Source of the DNA: Phoenix dactylifera
Lineage: Eukaryota > Streptophyta > Magnoliopsida > Arecales > Arecaceae
Direction of reading: 5' to 3'
Length of the DNA: 64,000 nucleotides
NCBI RefSeq assembly: GCF_009389715.1
Contig: NW_024067676.1
Location: forward strand, 260,501-324,500
Numbering within the stretch: the first letter of the stretch is position 1; the number at the start of each line of letters is the position of its first letter. Under the pieces are notes generated by a model that saw only the letters and a program-made list of their open reading frames with translations, was not told where the DNA came from and did not search any database. Positions 57,199-64,000 of this stretch are shown piece after piece. The translations under genes were made by a program, and so were the position numbers.

Positions 57199-59811
57199 AA
57201 TCTATATGCCAAATAGAACTGTTTGACATGACCTGGATTAGTCCCCTGAGGTGCACCATCTGTTTAATGTTCCTTCAGTGGTTGGAAAGCCTGCTTCTTG
57301 GATGAAGAGGTAAAAGTTCTTCAACCCCCCTCCTTCCCACACACACACACACAAAAAAAAGGAAATAAACACACCCCCACCTTCCTTGTTTCCTATTCCT
57401 GTTCAATTATTGGATGGTTAGCCTTGGTATATAGGGCTGGAGAGAATCTTCCATTACCACATATATTTGATTATTTTTTTTTCCAATTTTTTTGTTCACG
57501 TATTGAAAAAAGAATGCTTACTAGGTTATTTGAGTCAAATAAATATTACGGATTCCTGTCATCCGTTTGTAATTTACTCTTGCCAGGGCATGTCTCTGTT
57601 CCTCTACCCTCCACATTTTTGCCACTCAGATTTCTGAAATGCTTCTCTAGTCTCAAAATTTAGTGGTGTTGACTGTTACAGTGCGAATAACTCTGACCTA
57701 AAATGGCAGCAGTATCCTATATGAATATCAACTTCCATGATTGTGTTTTATCTTCTGAATCTGTGGTCAATCAGTAGTATTCTTACTTTTGTTGTCCAAG
57801 TGACTGGATTAATGGCATATTCACACATTTTGTGCGCTATCATCGTCATCTAATGTTATTAAAAAAATCTCTCTGCCTCCAAATAATAAGGGAGCTCTCA
57901 CTAGGTGTACAGTTGTTGCACAGTATCCTCTTGCCAAATGTGCAAGATATGTAAAAAAGAAAAAGAAAATGCTAAATTCCCTATACCTGTATGTTTGCTT
58001 GAAATCTGGTGATATCTTCCTACTTGCTCTTTAGAATCTGAATTTCCTAAAGCACCCAAGTCATGGTAATCAAAATCCCCTCTAACGTCAATACAGTTCT
58101 TACATCTGTAGTCATCAGAATGTGAATCAAATCCATGACAAGGAGATTGTTGAAAGCCAGAAAATATATGTTCGATATGTAAAACGTTTTTAGCTCTAGA
58201 CCTAATTTAGGGGTTGTTTTCTCTCGAGCTGTTTTAATTTTTTTTTCCCTTTACCACATTTGGGTAACTTTTGTTGTATCAAATGCGTGTATTCAGTTTG
58301 TTTTTGCCTGTTGGTCATATATTTTTGCTCGAGGTACAAGAATGATTGTTGTATGCTTTACATATTCATAATATCTGAAGCAAAACAGATTTCGATAACC
58401 GACAAGTTTAATTTCGGTACGATTTTATGAATGTTTTCCTGTGGATATCGCAACGGTAGAAAGGAGTTTATATGTAATTACAAGCTATTTTTTTTATCAA
58501 TCTAATGACAACATTGATGTAAAGGAAAATTGTACATGATTTATAAGTAAATTGTAGAGACAACCCTTGGGTTGTTCAAAGTAGTTATAAACCTGGTATT
58601 GGCAAAGTAGAACCTATTCTTGGCATGTAGCTTGGCTTGTCTAATGTTGAGCAGAGATCCAGGGGGTGAATAATCCTGAGGTGCGCTTCCTCAAGTTTGG
58701 GACTAGCTCATGTGTTTGACGACTTTAAGCCTATAAAGCCCAAGCCCCAATATTTTTCTCATAGGTGTTTTGTACCAAGAACAACTCCAAGCCAATCAAC
58801 CCCATTATTCTTTATACTCCTTAAATAAACTCATCAAGATTTATTTTTCAATGAATATTATTGAGGAGCACAAATAAAGACACATCGATCTGCAGTGGAA
58901 GTGTGTATTCATATAAATAATACCACTTAATATGATGAATCCCTATTAAATATAATGCATCTAATTTAAGTAATAATTTACCATCTAAATAAAAGAGTAA
59001 TCCTATAAGGTGATTGGTGGAACTCATAGGATTTGTTGTTAAACACAAGATTTAGTGTACTTCTTGTGTGTGCATGATGAGCGCCCTGTAGCATTTTTTT
59101 TAATTATTTTATAATACATCCACTTCCACCTTGACCCTATCAAGCTCCCCTGCACATATATTATGTACAAGTATTAAAATAACTATACCCATTTGTTTTA
59201 ATTACATAACATGTTAAATAAATATTTAAAATATTTTATTTAATTGATTATGTAATTTTCTTATTATTTTGTCATGACATGAGTTGTACTTGCTAGTGCG
59301 CTGTTACATTTATTATGTAATCAAATTGGGCGTTTGGATTATGATAAAGAGATTGTTGGGTTGGTTAGGATATCTCATTCGTTCATTCATTTTCTTTTCT
59401 TTTCTTTTTCCAAATAATCTACTTATTATCTCTCAAATGATCAAATTCCAACAGTTTTATCTAACACAAATGGAAACCTTTGGCTTAAAGACATTTCCAC
59501 CTTCGCCACTCTTATCTCTGTACGTATCCTCCCATCCTTAGTTATGCATGGTTTTACAACTAAATCTTCTCAATCTATTGCATCACTTATAAATGTATTT
59601 GTTGATTTAAATTATTTGCTTCATGATGTTATCACCTTGAGGCAAGCCATGTTTTACCATGGTGTAAACATTTACCCTCAAATGATACTGATTTGAAGAA
59701 ACTGCCTCTTTGCAATGATACGTTGGTTGATCTCTACCACTTTTCAACAAAAAAAAATAATCCATTACATTAAAAACTTTATGTATAATACGCTTTGGAA
59801 TATTACGTTAA

Positions 59812-60087
59812 GGGCTCGTTTGGTTCGCGGAAAAAAGAAGGGGGAAAGTGTGGTCAACGGGAAAGTAATGAGATGCTTCTTGTTTGGTTGGAGTTTTCAA
59901 AGGAAAGAGACGGGAAAGTTGTATTCCCATGGGAATATGATTCCCACATTTCATGAAAATTTGTCACTTTTCCATTGTCAACCAAACATGCCAAAAATAA
60001 TTTCCTAGGTATCTTCTTCCTAAGAATCTGTTTTTCAGGAATCATGTTCCTAGGAGGAAAAATGCTTCCCACGAACCAAACGAGCCC
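59812..60087. mobile_element. PIF/Harbinger-like MITE, copy A
   Basis: 276 bp with terminal repeats GGGCTCGTTTGGTTCGCGG on the left and GGGCTCGTTTGGTTCGTGGG on the complement of the right end. Flanked by TAA on both sides (59809-59811 and 60088-60090). The interior shares AAGTGTGGTCAACGGGAAAG and CCCATGGGAAT motifs with copy B at 63253. Confidence 0.88.
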
Positions 60088-60531
60088 TAAGAGATTGGAT
60101 GATAATTTTTTTTCTTATATAATAAACTATGATCTTTCCCAAGATACATATCTTTACATGAAAAATTTTATATATTAACCTTTATAAGGTGCTTGGTGCA
60201 ATGTGTTGTACGTGTGCTAATGCTACCTTCCAGGAATTGCGGCTTATGCAACCTTCACCACCGATCACAAAAGTCGCAATGCAGAGCTCACGCGAGGCCA
60301 ACCACAAAAATTATTATTATATATTTGATCACTTGACTCACTTCAGCCATCAATGAAATGAAGGTAAACCAGCCAGCTCTTATCATTCCCTCGTATAAAA
60401 GATTTATTTTTTTTGAAAATATCTTATCCTGTCGTACCTATTGGCTAAAGAACCCTTTCTTATTTAACACTCCTATAAAAAGTTAAAGGTTAAAAATAAA
60501 TATTTACCAGCATTTTGTACCAAATTACGTC

Positions 60532-60794
60532 TTTTGAATTGCTGCAATGCTAACCTTACATTTTTTTTATATTGCTCAAAATAGATTCAAAATCCATCTA
60601 ATTTACAAGAAAAAATTTACAGAATTTTTTTGTAAGCATGCAATTGCTGCAATATATGCATCAAAACATCAGTCAGAGGTGTTCATGGGTCATTATTATA
60701 TGCACTTGTTGCGGGCTGTAATTAGTATTGGATTTTGGACATATTTAAGCAATATAAAAAAAAAATATAGAATTGATATTGCAGCAATTCAAAA
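60532..60794. repeat. Inverted repeat, MITE-like
   Basis: TTTTGAATTGCTGCAAT at 60532-60548 is the exact complement of 60778-60794. The arms extend imperfectly to about 46 bp (ATTTTTTTTATATTGCT against AGCAATATAAAAAAAAA). A third partial motif AATTGCTGCAATAT lies at about 60642. No target duplication was found. Confidence 0.6.
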
Positions 60795-61480
60795 TGTAAA
60801 AAATATTCACAACTCAAAACAAAATATAAGAGGTATTTATTTTTATAAAAATGTTTTGAGTAAATTATACTGATCTCTCTGACCTCACTTGACGTTTGAA
60901 GTAATTATAGATTTCCACTCAAATATTTAAGAAATATATATTCCATTGCCTAAGTTTTGCTATATGTATAACACACGATGCCATGCAATTATCTTTTTGG
61001 TAAATAATCTAGTGGAGCTTATCGACATTATCACTCTCTAACCTATTTAAGTAATACAATATTAGTTTTAAAAAGCTTAGATTAAGTTAGCTAAATTTTG
61101 GATGTTTTAGTCTTTTTTAACTTTATGCAAAATCAACTAAGATATTTTCAGACTTAAATGAGTAACGACTTCATTAGCTTCTTTAATAAAAAATAAAGAT
61201 AGGGGTTTATATGTTATACCGCATGCACGTAACAAAAATTGGATGGAGGAAATATATTTTTGAAATGCTGGAGTTGGAGGGGGAAGAGGAATCCATAATT
61301 ATCTCAAACGAAGGGGAGGTAAGTGTAATTTACTCAAATATTTTTTTTTACAACGAATGATATTATATTTATAGTATGAATATATTTAAAAAAATTAAAA
61401 AATAACAAATTAAGAACATTCTAGACGCATCTCTCTCTCTCTCTCCAGAGTGGTCAGGCCACCCAATCCCTCCTTTGGCC

Positions 61481-62029
61481 CTCTCCATATAAAATATTTT
61501 TATTACACCCTTCTCTTTTCTGTTCTAAAATGACAGGCTGGACAGCCAATCACCCGCATGTCCTACCAAAATTACATCAATCTCAGCCGTCCAATCAATA
61601 GACCAGTTGGCATCCGCTCTCCTATAAAAAGTCTCCATCTGTCCGAACCGTACGCTCCAACTGGAAGAAAACGTAATCTCGCTGCCTTCCTCGAATATTT
61701 CCTTCCTTTCTTATGCGCTAAAAAGCCCTTTTTCTTTCTCGAATTTTTGATTCGGGATCGAAATTTTGTTCGCAATATTCTAATTGGTTGGCGCCCATCC
61801 TTTCCTTAATTCGCACCCTTTCTGACCCAATCTTTTTTTATAAAAAAAATTATATAATAAATTATTGAATTTTAATCGTATTATATATATATATATATTT
61901 ATTTTTTTTCAAAATGCACGATTTCTTTTGTATGAATCAGTTTTGTTTTCCCAGCGAGCGAACCCCTCCTTTCCTCCTCTGGCGCGGTGCGCTCCTCTTG
62001 CTGTGACGTCCTCCGTCTTCGTTACAGCG
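61481..62029 (+). promoter_or_regulatory. Promoter and 5' UTR region of the CHY/RING gene
   Basis: TATA-like CATATAAAATATT at about 61486 and CCTATAAAAAGTC at about 61621 are the best candidates. A (CT)n Y-patch-like run lies just upstream (61432-61446). The leader just before the ATG at 62030 becomes GC-rich (61950-62029). Which TATA is used cannot be told from sequence. Confidence 0.4.
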
Positions 62030-63036
62030 ATGGAGACCGCCGCCTCCGCCGGCACCGACTCCTCCGCCGCCGATTCACGCCTTGGCTTCGGAAAGAAGGA
62101 GTTTGGGTAATTTGTTTCCTAATTTCTCGATTGATTTTGATTTGAAATAGGTATAATCCACCGCGTTTCTTGATTTCTTTCTCTCTTTTTTTGTGATTTT
62201 TTGGGGTTATGATTAGATGTAGGCACTATAGGCGGAGGTGCAAGATCCGAGCTCCGTGTTGCAATGAGATCTTCTCTTGCCGCCTCTGCCATAATGAGTC
62301 CGACGTATTGAAATCTCTCTCTGTTTGGATCTCGTTTGTTGTTTTTTTTTCTTGATTTATGATGGGGTTTTTGAATAGCTTTGTTGTTTTTGTTGATTGG
62401 ATTAGAGCGTTCTGCATGAGCTTTGCCGCCAGGATGTTCAGCGGGTGGGTTCAAATGCTGTTCTTTTTATGTTGGATGGGTTGTTTGGGTTGGATATGAG
62501 TTGGGGTGATGAAATTTGGGTATTTTTTGGATTGATTTTGCAGGTGATCTGTTTGGTCTGTGACACTGAGCAGCCGGTATCGGTTTTAGATCTGAGAAGA
62601 GATATTTCTACTATGCTTGATATTCTTTACTTTTAAGTTGTCATTGGTTAAATTTTGAGTAGTGATTGAATTGTGGTTCTGTTGATAGGTTGCACAGGTA
62701 TGTTCAAATTGCGGGGTTAATATGGGAGAGTATTTCTGCGATGTGTGCAAATTCTATGATGATGATGTGAGCTTTTTGTAAAGTTATCATGCTAGTTTCG
62801 GATGCTGAATTGGTAAAATATCGATGGTAATGCATGTTGCTTGATTCTTCTTGCAGGTTGATAAGGGGCAATTTCATTGCAATGATTGTGGCATGTGCAG
62901 GTTAGTGAATTCGTGTCTTGTCTCTTTTTCTTTTCTTTTTAATCTTTGGACATATGAGATGATGGACTAACCCTGTTTGTGTTAAATTCAAACAGAGTTG
63001 GTGGCAAAGAGAATTTTTACCACTGCCAGAAGTGTG
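62030..63036 (+). CDS. RZFP34/CHYR1: CHY/CTCHY/RING zinc-finger E3 ubiquitin ligase, first 7 exons, partial
   Basis: Exons: 62030-62106, 62217-62304, 62406-62444, 62544-62576, 62689-62766, 62857-62900, 62996-63036. All have GT-AG borders and compatible phases, giving 133 codons up to the last donor. The start [20 protein letters not shown] leads into KKEFG, then [19 protein letters not shown] and CRLCHNE (CHY finger), [51 protein letters not shown] (start of the CTCHY finger) and FYHCQKC. This is the order seen in rice RZFP34 and Arabidopsis CHYR1/MIEL1, E3 ligases in ABA, drought and pathogen responses (family knowledge). The RING finger that recruits the E2 lies beyond the right edge. The next intron holds a MITE at 63253-63733. 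Confidence 0.88.
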
Positions 63037-63252
63037 GTATGTGCTTGCTGCACCTAATTTACCTTTTATAAGCTCGCCTGGTAGTGTAATTATATCCTGA
63101 GCCAGGTACTGTGACAGTTGTATGGGTAGCAAATTTAGTTTGGTCGTGATTTGTTCTTCCCTTTCTTTTTTATCTTTTGATTGTATGATCCTGAAGATGT
63201 GATGAATAGGTTGTTTCACTTTGTAAGTGTATGCTAGTCAGGAAACCACTAT

Positions 63253-63733
63253 GGGCTCGTTTGGTTCGCGGGAAGCATTTTCCTTCCTAGGAATATGATT
63301 CCTGGGAAACAAATTCCTAGGAAGAGAATGCCTAGGAAAGTACTTTTGGCATGTTTGGTTGACCATGGGAAAGTGACAAATTTCCAAGGTACTTATGTTT
63401 GGTTGGCCATCCACTTTCCTAGGAAAGTTATATATAATTCCTATTATGCCCTTAATAAAAATTAGATTTTTAATGCCTCTTTAATGCTTCTTTAATGCTG
63501 AAGGGACTTTTTGGGAAAAAGTAAAAATAGAGTGATTCCCACCTAATGGGAAAGTAACTTTCCCATGTTTCTCATGGGAAAGACTTTCCCATGAAATGTG
63601 GGAATCACATTCCCATGGGAATACAACTTTCCCTTCTCTCTCCTTTGAAAACTCCAACCAAACAAGAGGCATCTCATTACTTTCCCGTTGACCACACTTT
63701 CCCCCCTTCTTTTCCCGCGAACCAAACGAGCCC
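63253..63733. mobile_element. PIF/Harbinger-like MITE, copy B
   Basis: 481 bp with ends GGGCTCGTTTGGTTCGCGGG and its complement. Flanked by TAT on both sides (63250-63252 and 63734-63736). Its right half is the inverse of copy A's left half (AAGTGTGGTCAACGGGAAAG), so the two copies are in opposite orientation 3.2 kb apart. It lies in intron 7 of the CHY/RING gene. Confidence 0.9.
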
Positions 63734-64000
63734 TATATGGAATTGAAGCAACGTTAATAGTTTATCTGATTTATGTCTGAGATGTTGGTGCTAGAGAAAA
63801 TTTCATCCTCAATTTGGTGCACAGACAAGATGATACACCTCTACCAAAATTTTGATATAGTAACTGAAAGATGGCATGAATTTTCTCTCTCGAATATACG
63901 AAAATTTTGTGCAGTTTAATGGAGTTGCTTGTTCTTTTAGATATTTAGATGCTTAGAAACCCCCAAATCCCTAATATAGCCATTCTATCAAGGTACGGTT
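63734..64000. other. Intron sequence to window end
   Basis: AT-rich sequence with no exon seen; it should be the continuation of intron 7 of the CHY/RING gene. Confidence 0.5.

Larger units (their letters stand above)
57199..61480. other. Intergenic, no gene seen
   Basis: The kinase 3' UTR should occupy the first few hundred bases; AATAAA near 57364 is a possible poly(A) signal. The rest is AT-rich with two MITE-like units (59812-60087 and 60532-60794). I see no exon. Confidence 0.5.

Noticed and set aside
1..64000. tRNA, rRNA and organelle-derived sequence
   Set aside because: I looked for T-loop GGTTCGAATCC-type motifs and rRNA-like blocks and saw none I could support.

Overview
This is a plant nuclear genomic window, most likely from a monocot and plausibly a palm. 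The support is spliced genes with GT-AG introns of up to 7.7 kb, GC-rich first exons against AT-rich introns and intergenic DNA, plant-specific gene families, and a dense load of LTR, LINE, hAT and PIF/Harbinger-like elements. All gene identities come from reading translations by eye; no database search was run.

Left third (1-13.6 kb): a repeat-rich edge holds two small hAT-type elements, one inside and one at the end of a decayed LTR-like block. A probable LINE ORF1 fragment follows. Next come the last two exons of a phytyl ester synthase-like acyltransferase (6411-6897), a single-exon gene of unknown function (10223-10924) and a LINE 3' end with an RNase H domain.

13.6-25 kb: a broken double-stranded-RNA-binding (DRB) gene remnant whose presumed 5' intron carries a complete but inactivated Ty3/gypsy chromovirus-type retrotransposon (14279-19848; LTRs about 98% identical; perfect 5-bp target duplication). 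It is followed by a NOP58-like gene fragment that keeps introns.

26.8-36.2 kb, minus strand: a complete nine-exon gene for a YeeZ-like NAD(P)-binding Rossmann protein (343 aa predicted). It contains a probable U12-type AT-AC intron and a GC-AG intron.

39.4-57.2 kb, plus strand: a complete seven-exon gene for a plant CDK-like kinase of the At1g54610 type (581 aa, MGC N-terminus). Intron 1 is GC-AG. Intron 3 holds three hAT elements in a row, and intron 4 holds a 1.45-kb PIF/Harbinger-like element. A LINE RNase H fragment lies just upstream of this gene, in the space between it and the divergent Rossmann gene.

57.2-64 kb: intergenic DNA with MITEs, then the first seven exons of a CHY/RING zinc-finger E3 ligase gene (RZFP34/CHYR1/MIEL1 type) that runs off the right edge.

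The most distinctive structure is a family of five hAT-type elements built from GTACCGGT-rich subterminal repeats, all with recognisable 8-bp target duplications. One keeps a decayed transposase C-terminus. The intact genes are unrelated housekeeping or signalling genes, and I see no operon-like co-functional cluster.
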